The notes below the pieces were generated by a model. The model ran no database searches. It had not been told where the DNA came from and saw nothing but the letters and a program-made list of their open reading frames with translations. A DNA stretch of 64,000 nt. It comes from Tridacna crocea (Eukaryota > Mollusca > Bivalvia > Cardiida > Cardiidae). The position numbers were made by a program, and so were the translations under genes. The DNA is taken from contig OX031062.1 in assembly GCA_943736015.1 (NCBI GenBank), positions 3,826,501 to 3,890,500 of the forward strand. The letters are read 5' to 3'. Below are positions 1 through 11,844 of this stretch, piece after piece. Position 1 is the first letter of the stretch. Every line of letters starts with the position of its first letter.

Positions 1-79
1 CCAAGGGTGAATACAGCAACGAATTTATTGTCACCCTTGGTTAGAGGTGACGTCTACCTTCGTATGTGCCAATGATGCA

Positions 80-292
80 TTAACTTTTTACCAGACGACA
101 GTATTTTAGCCTTGTCCAAATTGCGGGCATTTGCAGACGACAAATTAAATGTGGTTCAAATGATGAAATTAGTATCTGATAGAGTAAAAAAATGTAGGAA
201 AACAGCATTTTCTCCTTTTTCCAACAAGGTTTTCGAAAACCTCATTTTTTTTCAGGGTCTTTAGAAGTTGGTATTGTGTGGTAAAGATTTAA
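80..292 (-). mobile_element. TTAA MITE, A type
   Basis: TTAA at both ends. The core is worn: the central pairing GAAAACA / TGTTTTC is partly lost. Confidence 0.7.
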
Positions 293-1473
293 ATAGTTGC
301 TAGCGTGGCAAGCATAAATCTCCACTTGTCGCAGACAATTCTTAATTCTTTGACGAACAAATAGTTCTACTTTCGTCCTGCTCATTTTTTTCACGGGTTG
401 TCTGAAAATGCTGTCGACAAATTTCACTTTTTGTCGTTTGGTATGAGAGCCGATAGCGCCAATTGACATTTTGAAAGCTTTTATTAAACCAAACCCAAGA
501 AGAAATAACCATTAGAAATGACGTGTCTGAGGGCCATTTATAGATCACCATAAGTACCCTTTTAAATGTTTATTTCACAATTAAATACATTCGCCCGTCA
601 GATAATAACGTTAAATGTCTGTAAAACATGGAAAATAAGACAGAAATAACGGGATTGTCAATTTGCTTCTGTTTTATTTCAACTGTTCGCCAATCGACAA
701 ACTTTTAAACTCGTTCAAAGTCAAAGCAGTTGCAGATTAGATTTCAAGTATTACTTAAACGGTTGCATTTTTTTTTTCTCGGGAAGAGAAGGTCTAGAAA
801 ACATTGAGGGAAGAAAAGTTTGTCCGTTTTCCACACTTTTTTTTCTCAAAGTTCTTTACTCAGGGGTCGTTAAGATACAGGAATATTAAGTGAAGGGTTA
901 AATTGAATGGCTTTTCCGTGATGTTACCGAATCTAAAACGAGTTTGTTTATAGCATTTTCGCATACCATTTCATGTGTCCAGCTTCCATTCTGACGTCAA
1001 CCATAATCGCGGAATGTTTGGCCCTAAATTCTAACGTGGCAGTAATTTTCGGCTATACAAACACAATACTACGGAGGCGGGGTAAAACTGACGTCACTTT
1101 ATGGTAAATCGCCTGTACTGGCTGTTCCTGTGTTCGCCCTCGGATATTCCGAAATGGAAGACACTTGACGTATAGAAATGTAGTCCGTTACTCAGAGAAA
1201 AACTCGGATTTATTGATATTAATACTTTTTTTCATATATATATAAAAGTTGACAAGTGTGGAACTATTTGAAATGTCAGCAGTAAACATGTTTAAATCAA
1301 AGTATCTTATTCAGTGCCGGAAGATAAACATATTGCATTAGAAATGGGACTTGGAGTGAGTAAGATAATATTCAGACCATTTGAAGCGACGGCAATTCTA
1401 ATACTTGACAATACATTTATTATTCTTTAGCGTTTGAAACAGAGGACATGCAGTAAAGCTGTACAATTTTCCT
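293..1473. other. Unassigned AT-rich stretch
   Basis: I see no gene or clear repeat. Short open frames at 242-551 lack splice or family support. Confidence 0.6.
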
Positions 1474-1690
1474 TTAACTCATTACCAAACGACAAAAACT
1501 TTTTAGGCTTGTCCAAATCGAAAGCATTTGCATAGGACAAAAAAAAATGTGACTGAAAATTTGAAATTTGTTTTGTGAAGGGTAGAAAACATTGTGCTGG
1601 TTACCAGCATTTTGTCCTTTTCCCACAATGTTTTCCAAAGGCTTCTTTTTCAGGGTCGTCAAAAGTAGGGATTGTGTGGTATTGTGTTAA
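1474..1690 (-). mobile_element. TTAA MITE, A type
   Basis: Both TTAA sites are present. The right terminus has GGTATTG in place of GGTAATG, and the left half of the palindrome is deleted (GTGCTGGTTACCAGC remains). Confidence 0.75.
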
Positions 1691-1879
1691 TGTCTAATTT
1701 ACTGACTAAACAGAGGGCCTTTCTGTTGGTTAGTCTTTATGCTGGCTAGTAAATAGAACAGCCGTGACTTTTTCGAGGGAATTAATCCACATCCCCTTTG
1801 TATCAACCTGTTTTCCTTTGATAAAAAATTGGTCAAATTAGAATCGAAATAATCTTTTATTCTTCGTGGTGTACCGTTC

Positions 1880-2003
1880 AATAAACCATGTTGTGAGTTA
1901 TGAGGCGCAATATATATACCACGAGGGTTAAATTGCTCTCGTGCTTTAGTTATTGTGCCTTATAACTAAAAACTGTGGGTTAATGAACGATAAACCACCA
2001 TAG
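1880..2003. mobile_element. Hairpin element with AATAAACCAT ends, copy 1
   Basis: GAGTTATGAGGCGCAATATA pairs loosely with TATTGTGCCTTATAACT around a GAGGGTTAAATTGCTCTC centre, with ACCAC at the outer ends. Confidence 0.55.
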
Positions 2004-2197
2004 AAAGAAGATTATTTCTTAAGTACCGTACAAACCCGTAGTTTAACATGAAGCTGATAGAAAAAAAAACAGTGACCAAAAAATGGTGGAAAACGAGTAA
2101 ATTCTGGTTACCATCAATTCTCCTTTACTCATAATATTTGTAAACAAACTTTCAGCAGCAAGTTCGATCATTTTAAGCCACTTCTGATTTATCTATT

Positions 2198-2255
2198 GCC
2201 ATTGCTGTCAATTTGGACATGTCCAAAATTTTATCGTTTGGTAAAGAGTCGAATA
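2198..2255 (+). mobile_element. TTAA MITE end fragment
   Basis: TTTGGACATGTCCAAAATTT and TCGTTTGGTAAAGAGT are kept. It lies 80 bp left of the 27-bp minisatellite. Confidence 0.6.
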
Positions 2256-2334
2256 GCCTTTCCTTGACATTTGCAGACCCAAAATTTGTTAGTCGTATTT
2301 TTGCGTACTTTTTCCCCCCGAGTTCAATAGCCCG

Positions 2335-4336
2335 ATTGGTAACGTGTCAGAATTGAATCCAAGGAGTAATGTGCCAGGATTGAATCCAAGGGGTAACGTG
2401 CCAGGATTGAACCCAAGAGGTAACGTGCCAGGATTAAACCCAAGAGGTAACGTGCCAGGATTGAACCTAAGGAGTAATGTACCAAGATTTAATCTATGGA
2501 GTACCGTGCCAGAATTGAACCCAATGGGTAACGTGCCATAATTGAATCCAAGAATTAACGTGCCAGGATTGAATCCAAAGACTGTCGTGCCAGGATTGAT
2601 TCCCAGGAGTAACGTGCCAGGATTGATTCCGAGGATTAACGTGCCAGGATTGAATCCAAAGACAATCGTGCCAGGACTGATTCCGAGGAGTAACGTGTCA
2701 TGATTGATTCCCAGGAGTAACTTGCCAGGATTGATTCAAAGGAGTAACATATCAAATTGAACCCAAGAGGTAACGTGCCATAATTGAATCCAAGGAGTAA
2801 CGTGCCAGGATTTAATGCAAGGAGTAACGTGTTAGGTTTAAACTCAAGGAGTATCGTTCCAGGGTTGATTTCATGGGGTAACGTGCCATTATTGAATTTT
2901 AAGAGTGACGTGCAAAGATTGAATCCAAGGACTAATGTGCCAGGATTGAATTCAAGGGGTATCGTGCCAGGATTGATTCCAAGGAGTAACGTGTCAGGAT
3001 TGAACTCAAGGAGTATCGTAATAGGATTGATTTCATGGGGTAACATGCCATTATTGAATTTTAAGAGTGACGTGCCAGGATTGAATCCAAGGACTAACGT
3101 GCCAGAATTGAATTCAAGGAGTATCGTGCCAGGATTGATTCCAAAGGGTATCGTGCCAGGATTGATTCAAAGGGGTATCGTGCCAGGATTGAATCCAAGG
3201 AGTAACGTGTCAGGATTGATTCCAAAGAGTAACGTGCCAGGTTTCATTCCAAGGAGTTTGGTGCCAGGAATGAATCCAAAGAGTAACGTGTCAGGATTGA
3301 ATCCTAGAAGTATCGTGCCAGGATGGAATCCAAGGAGTAACGTGCAAGGATTGATTCCAAGGAGTAACTTGTCAGGATTGAATCCAACGAGTAACGTGCT
3401 AGGATTGAACCCAAGGAGTAACGTTTCAGGCTTGACTCCAAGGGGTAATGCGCCAGGATTGAATCCAAGGAGTAACAAGCCAGGCTTGAATCCAAGAAGT
3501 AACGTGCCAGGATAGAATCCAAAGAGTATGGTGCCAGGATTGAATCCAAGAAGTGACGTGTCGGGATTGAATCCAAGGAGTAATTTGTCAGGATTGAAGT
3601 CAAGGAGAAACGTGCCAGGATTGAATTCAAGGAGTAACGTGCCAGGATTGAATTCAAGGAGTATCGTGCCAAGATTGATTCCAAGGGGTATCGTGCCAGG
3701 ATTGATTCCAAGGGATATGGTGCCAGATTGAATCCAAGGAGTAAAGTGCCAGGAATTAAACCAAAGAGTAACGTGCCAGTATTAAATCCTAGAAGTATCG
3801 TGCCAGGATGGAATCCAAGGAGTAACGTGCAAGGATTGTTTCCTAGGAGTAACTTGTCAGGATTGAATCCAAGGAGTCACGTACCAGGATTGAATCTAAG
3901 GAGTAACGTTTCAGGCTTGATCCCGAGGAGTAACGTGCCAGGATTGAATCCAAGGTGTAACGCGCCAGGATTGAATCCAAGGAGTAACGTGTCAGGCTTG
4001 ATCCCAAGGAGTAACGTGCCAGGATTGATTCCAAGGAGTAACGAGCCAGGCTTGAATCCAAGGAGTAACGTGCCAGGATTGAATCCAAGAAGTAACGTGC
4101 CAGGCTTGAATCCAAGAGGTAACATGCCAGGATTTAATTTTAGCAGTATCGTGCCAGGAATGAATCCAAGGAGTAACGTGCCAGGATTATATCTAAGGGG
4201 TAACTTGTCACGATTGAATCCAAGGAGTAACGTGCCAGGATTGAATCCAAGGAGTAACGAGCCAAGATTGAATCCAAGGGGTAACGTGCCAGGATTGATT
4301 CCAAGGGGTAACGTGTCGGGATTGAATCTAAGATTA
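2335..4336. repeat. 27-bp minisatellite, about 74 units
   Basis: The unit is close to ATTGAATCCAAGGAGTAACG plus TGCCAGG. Because 27 is a multiple of three and the unit lacks stops in several frames, long ORFs appear on both strands. The plus-strand product is a nine-residue repeat, LNPRSNVPG. Plus-strand frames at 2344-2541, 2784-3515, 3528-3731 and 3728-4339 are separated by stops or frame slips, so a real protein is unlikely. Higher-order copies are visible: blocks near 2851 and 3013 are offset by 162 bp (6 units), and blocks near 3303 and 3788 by about 485 bp (about 18 units). The right end merges into the end of a TTAA MITE. Confidence 0.92.
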
Positions 4337-4765
4337 TAGGGTCATTAAAATAGGGATTAAATGGGTTAAAACTCTATGAAAATTGTCTGAAAATGAGTAC
4401 AGATGTATCTTTCAAAGAAACTCCGAAAAAAGCATAGATATGCACACTGGCTTCCGCTGTATAACCGAAACAGTTTTGAAAACGACAACAAGCAAATAAA
4501 ATCAAACAAGTACTGATTGTCCAAGAGTCATCTGGACGTCAACTACGGTGGAATTCTAATAGAATTATGAAACAGATGAGATCTCCAATAAAACTGTTGA
4601 GGTTTAGAAATCTAGGTTCTATCGGCCGTAAACTATCCCCCATCCCTGCGAATATTCCTCGCTTAATACAAGATGTTGTTTTGAAGTGCATTAGTCTATT
4701 TATACCATATCCAGAAGCGCAGGAGTGAAAAACAACGGTAGGATAACTTTTGTTGAATTTCACAG

Positions 4766-5131
4766 AAGGTAGTGGACCCGTAATAGAAAAAAGATATATC
4801 TACTATAGTACCATCCTGCAAAATTAGCTATGATTAAAAATGAGTATTACAGTACTACTTTAAGAGAGCCACTTTTTCCATTTTCTCTTTCTTAGAATTA
4901 TCATTTATAAATCTTAAACCACTATATTCTCATTACAAAGGGAGATAATAATTACCTCCCTTCTCTGAAAACTAACAAAAGTATCAGCAAACAATTTCGA
5001 GATAAACATCAAAGGAAGTCCTTGTCGATTAAAAATGTGCAAAAATATTATACCAGTATAAATCCTTATTGATCTACTAGCAAGAAATTTTATTCCATGT
5101 TGCACTAGAAGTGTTACGGGTTCACTACCTT
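4766..5131. mobile_element. AAGGTAGTGGACCC element, copy 1
   Basis: A 366-bp element with inverted ends AAGGTAGTGGACCCGTAA and TTACGGGTTCACTACCTT. A shared interior block AGATAATAATTACCTCCC marks the family. It runs straight into the MITE at 5130. Confidence 0.8.
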
Positions 5132-5358
5132 AACCCTTTCCCAAACGGCAAATTTTGGACCAGACCAAATTGAAAACATTTCGCAGATGACAAATTAACA
5201 GTTGCTAAAAAGATGATTTTTCCATATGATAGGGTAGAAAACATTGTGGGAAAAGAAGAAAATGCTGGTTACCAGCATTTTCTTCTTTTCCCACAATGTT
5301 TTCAAAAGGCTTCTATTCCTGACCCGTAAAAACCAGGGATTGTTTGGGAAAGGGTTAA
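5130..5358 (-). mobile_element. TTAA MITE, C ends with an A core
   Basis: The ends CCCTTTCCCAAACGGC and TTTGGGAAAGGG belong to type C, but the centre is GCTGGTTACCAGC of type A. Full length with TTAA on both sides. Confidence 0.85.
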
Positions 5359-5547
5359 GTGAAATACTGATCAAAGTTTTAATTTGAAAACAAAATAAAG
5401 ATTGAAATTTGTTCTGGGCAGGGTTGAAAACGCTGTGGGAAAAGGAGAAAATGTTGGCAACCAGCATTTTATCCTTTTCCCACAGTGTTTTCAAAAGGCT
5501 TCTTTCTCAGGGGCGTCAAAAGTAGGGACTGTGTGGTAATGGGTTAA
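5359..5547 (-). mobile_element. TTAA MITE, A type, left end missing
   Basis: It shares its left TTAA with the previous copy, and the first 30 or so bases of the element are absent. The core GTTGGCAACCAGC is mismatched. Confidence 0.7.
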
Positions 5548-5652
5548 CGGATCGTCAGACTAACAATAATCCCCATGCTGTTGAAGAGTATGGATAGAAT
5601 TTATCTAAAGTTTTTGACACACGCTTGTTTTAATGTGACCACTGATGGGCCT

Positions 5653-5871
5653 TTAACCCTTTACTCCATAGATACTCATTTCTTGTAGGCGCCTTTGGAA
5701 AACATTGTGGCAAAAGGTGAAATTGCTCGTGACGAGCAATTTCACCTTTTGTCACAATGTTTTATATGCTATCAAAAGGTGTCATATACCTATAAAAAAC
5801 GGCTTCATCCTTGCTGTTATTTAGAGTCAATTAGAGATAACATAGAAATGCCCTATGGGGTAAAGGGTTAA
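5653..5871 (+). mobile_element. TTAA MITE, B type
   Basis: The core GCTCGTGACGAGC is inside TGAAATT/AATTTCA arms, with the right end CCCTATGGGGTAAAGGG. Full length. Confidence 0.85.
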
Positions 5872-6252
5872 TCACTCCTGCAAAGTTTACACTCGTCAAG
5901 GACTAGACAACAACAGGCAAAACACCGTGTATCAATACATCTAAGATTTATTGTTTCATAAAACCTTTTCTAACCAGACTAATATTGTAGATATTGACCT
6001 GTACAGACAGACGATGGAGACAAAAAAAATCTATATATTGCTAATTAAAATTCGCGATAAAGACAATTTATCAAACATTAAAAGAAAATTTTGCTTGTTT
6101 TTCATTTTTTACAAACCAATCTGGAATTTAAACGGCATCAAACAATAAAAGAAAATTTTGCTTGTTTTTCATTTTTTACAAACCAATCTGGAATTTTAAC
6201 GGCATCAAAGGTCAACTTTTTCAGGTTTGTTTGGTACCTCGTGGTACAAGAT

Positions 6253-6474
6253 CAACCAATTACCACACAATCCCTACTTTTGACGACCCTGAGAAAGAAG
6301 CCTTTAGAAAACATTGTGGCAAAAGGAGAAAATGCTGATAACCAGCATTTCTCCCTTTCCGACAATGTTTTGTTCCTTTAAAAAAAAAAAAAAAAAAATG
6401 TTCAGCCATTTTTATTTTGTCGTCTGCTTTCATTTTGGACAAATATAAGATTTTGTCGTTCGGTAATAAGTTAA
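6253..6474 (+). mobile_element. TTAA MITE, A type
   Basis: The left TTAA has decayed to CAACC and the right one is intact. An A17-like run replaces part of the right arm. Confidence 0.75.
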
Positions 6475-6484
6475 AGTAGATCCT

Positions 6485-7190
6485 CTCCCTTTGCAAATAT
6501 TCCTACGCTTGCCATACACGTAGGAAGCCAACAGGAAATAAACCCATAGTTATACATTACATAAGCAAAGGAAAAAATGAAATAAAAAAAGATAAAACCA
6601 AGGTGATAAAAGAAGAAAATGCTTATAAACAACATTTTCCCGTGCTCCTGCAATGTTTTCAAGGGCCCACTTTTTCGGGGGTTGTTAGGTACATTATTAA
6701 AGAATACACCTCTTTTTTCAAATCTTCCTACGCATGCTGCATTCGTTAAAAAAAAAATTGCTATTTATACATAACGCAGAAAAAGATCGAAAACAATGTG
6801 AGAAAATGTAAAAATGCTGACCAGTATGTATTACATTTTCTTCCTTTAAACTTTTTTCAAATTCCCATTTTCCAGGACTGTTTTGTCAAGAATTAAAGAA
6901 CAGTCCATTGTTAACAAATTTTCCTACGCGTATCATATAAGTAGTTCCAAAAAAAAAATAATTCTATTTATATCCTTAAGCACAGACATAGGTGGAAAAC
7001 TGTGAGATTATGTGAAAAAAAATAACACCATATCTTTTTCTCTCGTAATGTTTCAAAGGCCTACTTTTTTTAGAATTGTTTTATAAGGATTAAAGTAGTC
7101 CATCTTTTGCAAATCTTCCTACGCCCTGTTATACAAGAAGTTAGAGAATAAGAAATAATCCTCATAAAATACATAAAAACATCTGCGCAC
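6485..7190. repeat. About 200-bp tandem array derived from a MITE
   Basis: The landmark CAAAT(A/C)TTCCTACGC recurs near 6497, 6720, 6915 and 7112, followed each time by a hairpin-like GAAAATG...CATTTTC core and a CCCACTTTTTC-like segment. The core matches the TTAA MITE palindrome in decayed form. The array starts immediately right of the MITE at 6253-6474. Confidence 0.7.
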
Positions 7191-7247
7191 GCCACAAAAG
7201 TGGTCGCCAGTCATAAAATAAAGTCGACTTCGCCCTTACACTAAACG

Positions 7248-7450
7248 TTAACGACCTTGAGACAATAAGCTTTTGAAAACATCGTTGGAAAAGGAGAAAA
7301 TGCTGGTAACCAGCATTTTCTCCTTTTCCAACAATGTTTTCTATCCTTTCGAAGACAAATTTATCATTTTAGACACTATTATTCTCTATCCTGTAAATGC
7401 TTTGATTGAATTTTGATACGTCCTAAATTATGTCTTCTTGTAAAGAGTAT
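7248..7450 (+). mobile_element. TTAA MITE, A type, truncated left
   Basis: It starts TTAACGACCTTGAGA, lacking the ACCACACAATCCC end. The core palindrome is complete. Confidence 0.7.
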
Positions 7451-7493
7451 ATTGTTTAGATCTATGTTTGAGTCGTACATCGCTGGTTTCCTT

Positions 7494-7560
7494 CAAGAAC
7501 CTTATAACTACAGTTTCTAATAATCTGTAGTTACGAGATTTTCGAAGTAAATCGGCTATA
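7494..7560. mobile_element. CCTCGTAACTACAGC hairpin, decayed copy
   Basis: TATAACTACAG and CTGTAGTTACGAGATTTTCG keep the stem. Confidence 0.6.
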
Positions 7561-7739
7561 TGTGTTATTTCATATACCGCGATGACTTGCTGACGACCCT
7601 TTGTTTATCTTGTAGCTTACAACCTTTGATCATAACAATGCTGCTTTCCCTGAAAGACATCGTCGAAACAAGGTACAGCCGTTACAGAGAAGTATGTCCT
7701 GTCACAATGACTCTACTCTTTGCTTACCAGCTTTTCTCT

Positions 7740-7891
7740 TTTCCCAATTACGATTTCAAAAGCTTTCTTTCTCTTGATAATAAAAACGAGGGATTGTGTC
7801 GTTCAGAGTTGAGCATTTCCCAATTACGATTTCAAAAGCTTTCTTTCTCTTGATAATAAAAACGAGGGATTGTGTCGTTCAGAGTTGAGCA
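7740..7891. repeat. Direct 76-bp duplication
   Basis: Two adjacent, essentially identical 76-bp units run from TTTCCCAATTACG to GTTGAGCA. Each carries the right-hand end of a TTAA MITE (AACGAGGGATTGTGTCGTTC). Confidence 0.85.
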
Positions 7892-8699
7892 AAGTCGCAA
7901 GGAATTCGATTAATTATTTTTCTATACGGCTCTTCCATTTTTGAACTTTATTTTCTAAGAAGTTTAATAAACTATGGTCGAAACACAAGGCGCTGATGGA
8001 TGGTGAATATGGACTCAGATGTGACGTCATTTTCCCAATAAAATTATCATTCCGCACAGTCAGTTTATGTTATTGATTATGTGAAATCCCTTTCAGCTGC
8101 TACAAATTCTTGTATGGATTTCTTGAAATACAGTAAGTGTGGCTACGTATGCCATCAAGTAAATACCATTCATCAACATCAGCGTTTTTTATTCTTTATT
8201 GATGGTTTGCAAGCTATTGCATTCCCAAGTTCAGCGTCAAACCGTTTTTCATAGTCTCTTGTGTTTCCAAAAATCTAAAAAGCCCCCTTTAAAACACATG
8301 ATTATCAAGTTTAGGCTAAGAAATGTTGATATGACGTAAAAGCCCGCCAACAAAAGTCAGCTCTACTTTATAATGATTACTGACAAAGATCATGAAAGCA
8401 CTGTAAGTATTCAGCTGTGTACGCTGTACGTAGATAGCGGGCGCTAATCTGCGGCAATACATCATCGTCAAGAAATATAAACGACAAATATGTAAATGTG
8501 TTTTTGATAACAAGACATTTTATGTGATATTGACGCTTCTTTCCCTAGACTGACACCTTCCGAGACATCTGCAGCCAACCGGTGTGAAAGTTATGTAAGA
8601 AACAGGGAAAAAAGCCAATTTTGCATTTTTTAATTTTTTTTCCATTCTTTATTTTCCCCCTTTTCAGGATTCTTTTGCCTATTTGATTGTATGATATTT
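7892..8699. other. Unassigned stretch
   Basis: Nothing recognised beyond a short tract-rich segment near 8620-8660. Confidence 0.55.
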
Positions 8700-8803
8700 A
8701 ACGAAAATGAATGAAAATTAAAAGGCTTTGGGAGTATAAGGACGATTTTTTTTTTTTTATCTTTGTAAAATTTTTCGTCCCAAAACCTGACGGGCCACGT
8801 TTA
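8700..8803. repeat. Arm fragment of the 1.7-kb element
   Basis: AAATTAAAAGGCTTTGGGAG, GAGTATAAGGA and ACGGGCCACGTTTAA match the right arm at 32950-33037. Confidence 0.65.
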
Positions 8804-8923
8804 ACCCTTAACCTGCGAAATGAGTGGAAAAAAAAAACCACATTCAAGCCGATATAACAACCCCAATTTTGCTATTTCAAAGGTATTTTATTTTTGGAAG
8901 TTAGAAAAACAAAATCAATGCAA

Positions 8924-9072
8924 TTAACCTTTTACTCCATAGATACTCATTTCTACACATGGCTGGTAGGAGCCTTTGGAAAACATTGTGGCAAAAGGTG
9001 AAATTGCTCCTGACAAGCAATTTCACATTTGCCACAATGTTTTCTATGCTATCAAAATGTGTCATATACAGC
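8924..9072 (+). mobile_element. TTAA MITE, B type, right end missing
   Basis: ACTCCATAGATACTCATTTC and the core with GCTCCTGACAAGC are present. It breaks off after TGTCATATACA. Confidence 0.75.
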
Positions 9073-9109
9073 TCATATATTCATGTATGTGCTTAATTTT
9101 ACCGGTACA

Positions 9110-9252
9110 AGACTACGGTTGTGAAGTGTCTTATCCAAGGACATATCAAAGAAAAGCCCATCGGATCAGTTTGGACTCGAGCCGATTTTGGGCCCGGGAC
9201 CTCTAGGTTACAGGTACCACACTTCACCACTGAATCACGCAGGACCCATATC
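9110..9252 (-). mobile_element. tRNA-headed SINE fragment
   Basis: The minus-strand head has GTGATTCAGTGGTGAAGTGT and AGAGGTCCCGGGCCC. The body phrase GTGTCTTATCCAAGGACATA is also SINE-like. Confidence 0.5.
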
Positions 9253-9278
9253 CTCAAATAAAACCAGCCGAACCTACA

Positions 9279-9477
9279 GCAGAACTCCAGATAGATGGAT
9301 CTCTCTAAATTTTGATTTCAACATTGAAAATATTAATCATTTTCCACTAAACCCTATGTTGTGGGTATCCATTAGAATCGTCTCAAAGAGACGATTCTAA
9401 TGAGTACCCACAACATAGGGTTTGGAAGAGAAATGATGGATTTAGAATACCATCAATCCCTCTTATCTGGAGCTCTG
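9279..9477. mobile_element. Palindromic MITE with CTCCAGATA ends, copy 1
   Basis: A perfect central palindrome (ACCCTATGTTGTGGGTA ... TACCCACAACATAGGGT) sits at 9351-9421. The outer ends AGAACTCCAGATA / TTATCTGGAGCTCT are inverted. Confidence 0.8.
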
Positions 9478-9654
9478 CCACAGGCAAATGAGGTCGACAC
9501 CTGTCAACTCAAAAATCGTTAATGACATGTAAGATAAGATTACCAGATGTTGTAATATTAGCCAGAAAAACATGTCCACGTACGATATTAGCATATAATT
9601 ATCTGGTGTTCGATTTCTTCACATCATTAATTGAGGAAATAATCGTCTTTCTAT

Positions 9655-9787
9655 CATGGTTTATCATTCAGTAAACCACGGTTGAGAGTTATGAGGCACA
9701 ATAAATAAACCATGAGAGCGAAAGCCCGAGTAGTTTATTCATTGCACCTCATAAGTCACAAAATATTTTTTCACTATAAACCACGTC
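9655..9787. mobile_element. Hairpin element with AATAAACCAT ends, copy 2
   Basis: GAGTTATGAGGCACAATAAA pairs with TTCATTGCACCTCATAA, with TAAACCACG near both edges. It is cleaner than the copy at 1880. Confidence 0.65.
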
Positions 9788-9921
9788 CCCTTCGGCTCAG
9801 GGTGACATGATTTACCACAGACGTGAACAAGTTTACAAGTCCAAGTTCCCAGCCACCTGAGTGTACAACTAATAATATCGTAACAGCTATATCATCAATC
9901 CTCGGAAAGAAATTTGCCGAG

Positions 9922-10357
9922 CCGGTGTAATGCAGAGAAATGACCCTCCCCTACAAAATGCCCCCATGGGTCATTTCTCTACGTAGAGGAATGGCCCATG
10001 GGACATTTCTCTACGTAGAGAAATGACCCCGGAGGGTGAATTACCTATGTAGAATAATGACCCGGGTCATTTCTCTATGCAGTGAAATGACTTCTGGGGT
10101 CATTTCTCTACGTAAAGAAATGACCCGTGAACCAGAGGGCCGAGCCGGTGTAATGCAGAGAAATGACCCTCCCCGACAAAATGACCCGGGTCATTATTCT
10201 ACGTAGAGAAATGACCTCAGAGTGTCAATTACCTACGTAGAATAATGACTCGGGTCATTCCTCTACTTAGTGAAATGACTTCTGGGGTCATTTCTCTACG
10301 TAGAATAATGACCCGGGTCATTTTGTCGGGGAGGGTCATTTCTCAGCATTACACCGG
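9922..10357. mobile_element. Palindrome-rich element built from GAGAAATGACC / GGTCATTTCTC
   Basis: The ends CCGGTGTAATGCAGAGAAAT and AGCATTACACCGG are inverted, and the left end is repeated internally at 10145. The interior is a mosaic of CTACGTAGAGAAATGACC and its inverse, with CCCGGG centres. It reads as a foldback element that has duplicated internally. Confidence 0.75.
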
Positions 10358-10455
10358 AAATCTCTTCGGAGTAACAATCTGAAGTGTTTCCATTATTAAC
10401 AAAAAATATGAAAGGAACTTCAAAATTCATATAATTGAACTACCAATAAAAGCTA

Positions 10456-10706
10456 TATGGAGTGCAACACGCGAAAAGGTGCATTCGGACATTTGCGTAA
10501 AGTGTCGTCCCGGATGCGCAGGCTAATCCGAGACGGCACTTTACGCCTAAATTAGATTTTGTGCTAGAGTAGACTTGCGTAAAACAGAAAATCACATAAA
10601 ATCGGAAAGTGTCGTTTCGGATTAGCCTGTGCGGAGTGCACACGCTGATCAGGGACGACACTTTACGCAAATGTCCGAACGACCCTTTTCGCGTGTTGCA
10701 CTCCAT
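10456..10706. mobile_element. Palindromic MITE, GGAGTGCAACACGCG family, copy 1
   Basis: The ends TATGGAGTGCAACACGCGAA and TTCGCGTGTTGCACTCCAT are inverted, and the GACATTTGCGTAAAGTGTCG arms continue inward. A second hairpin on GCGCAGGCTAATCC lies inside. Confidence 0.85.
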
Positions 10707-10940
10707 TATAGAATCATTATGCTGCAGGAAAAGGCAAAATTTAATAGAAGTATAGAAATCTATGAGACATACTCTGAGAAAAGGGTGTTTAATGCATCTA
10801 CTTGAGGTATTCTACGAAACAACTTAAATCAACTTATCACCCAACCATAAAATCCATTTTGTTTTAACGACGGACTTTTATCTGGAGGTAGAATGGTCCT
10901 TTGAAAAGCAGGAAAAAATTACAATTTTGGCAGATGCATT

Positions 10941-11299
10941 AAGGTAGTGGACCCGTAATAGAAAACAGTTTAGACTATAATATTCTCCTAAAAAATTTGC
11001 TATAATTAAAAATGAGTATCATTGTACTACTTTCACCGAGCCACTTTTTCTTTGTTTTCCTTCCTAGAATTTATAAAATCTAAAACCACTATATTCTCAT
11101 TACAGAGGGAGATAATAATTACCTCCCTTTTCTGTAAATTAACAAAAGTATCAATTAATAATTTCAAGATAGACATTAAAGGAATTTCTGGTCGGTTAAA
11201 AATGTGCAAAAGTATCATATTTGTATAAATCCGTATTTATCAACTATCAAGAATTTTTTATTCCGTGTTGCACTAGAAGTGTTATGGGTCTACTACCTT
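10941..11299. mobile_element. AAGGTAGTGGACCC element, copy 2
   Basis: It is collinear with the copy at 4766 across its full length, and a TTAA MITE begins at its right edge. Confidence 0.8.
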
Positions 11300-11519
11300 A
11301 AACCATTACCACACAATCCCTACTTTTGACGACCCTGAGAAAGAAGCCTTAAGAAAACATTGTGGGAAAAGGAGAAAATGCTGGTAACCAGCATTTTCTC
11401 CTTTTTCCCACAATGTTTTCTACCCTTCACAAAACAAATTTCAAAATTTCACTTTTATTTTGTCGTCTGCGAATGCTTTCGATTTGGACAAGCCTAAAAT
11501 TCGTTTGGTAATGAGTTAA
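11298..11519 (+). mobile_element. TTAA MITE, A type, full length
   Basis: It is joined to the right end of the AAGGTAGTGG element, so the TTAA overlaps that element's last bases. Confidence 0.9.
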
Positions 11520-11844
11520 GCCGCCTTTTCCCGGAGCATGCGTCATATGCACTTAATACATCATCTTTAGACAGAATGACAGAATGTCAGGATAAATAGT
11601 TCCCGTAGATCAGTTTTGGACGAAAAGAAGTCCGATACATGTCGATGCTTTGTGCAGTTCCACTGAGCCCCCTTTTCACAGAAAATGACCGAATTATGCA
11701 TTTAATACGTCACTTTTTCGATAAAGTGTCAGGGAAAAAAAGCAGTTCACGTCGACCGACCAGTTTTCGACACCAACAATTCCCGTGGTAGACCTCATTT
11801 ATTACCTTCTAGTCCAAAATCTGCAGCACGTGATATTTTACCAT

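Noticed and set aside
2344-4339. Apparent repetitive protein LNPRSNVPG on the plus strand
   Set aside because: Equally long frames exist on the minus strand, the frame slips several times, and the pattern follows from a 27-bp unit.
10150-10330. Direct and inverted repeats resembling a CRISPR-like array
   Set aside because: Spacing is irregular, the repeats are palindromic transposon parts, and the context is eukaryotic.
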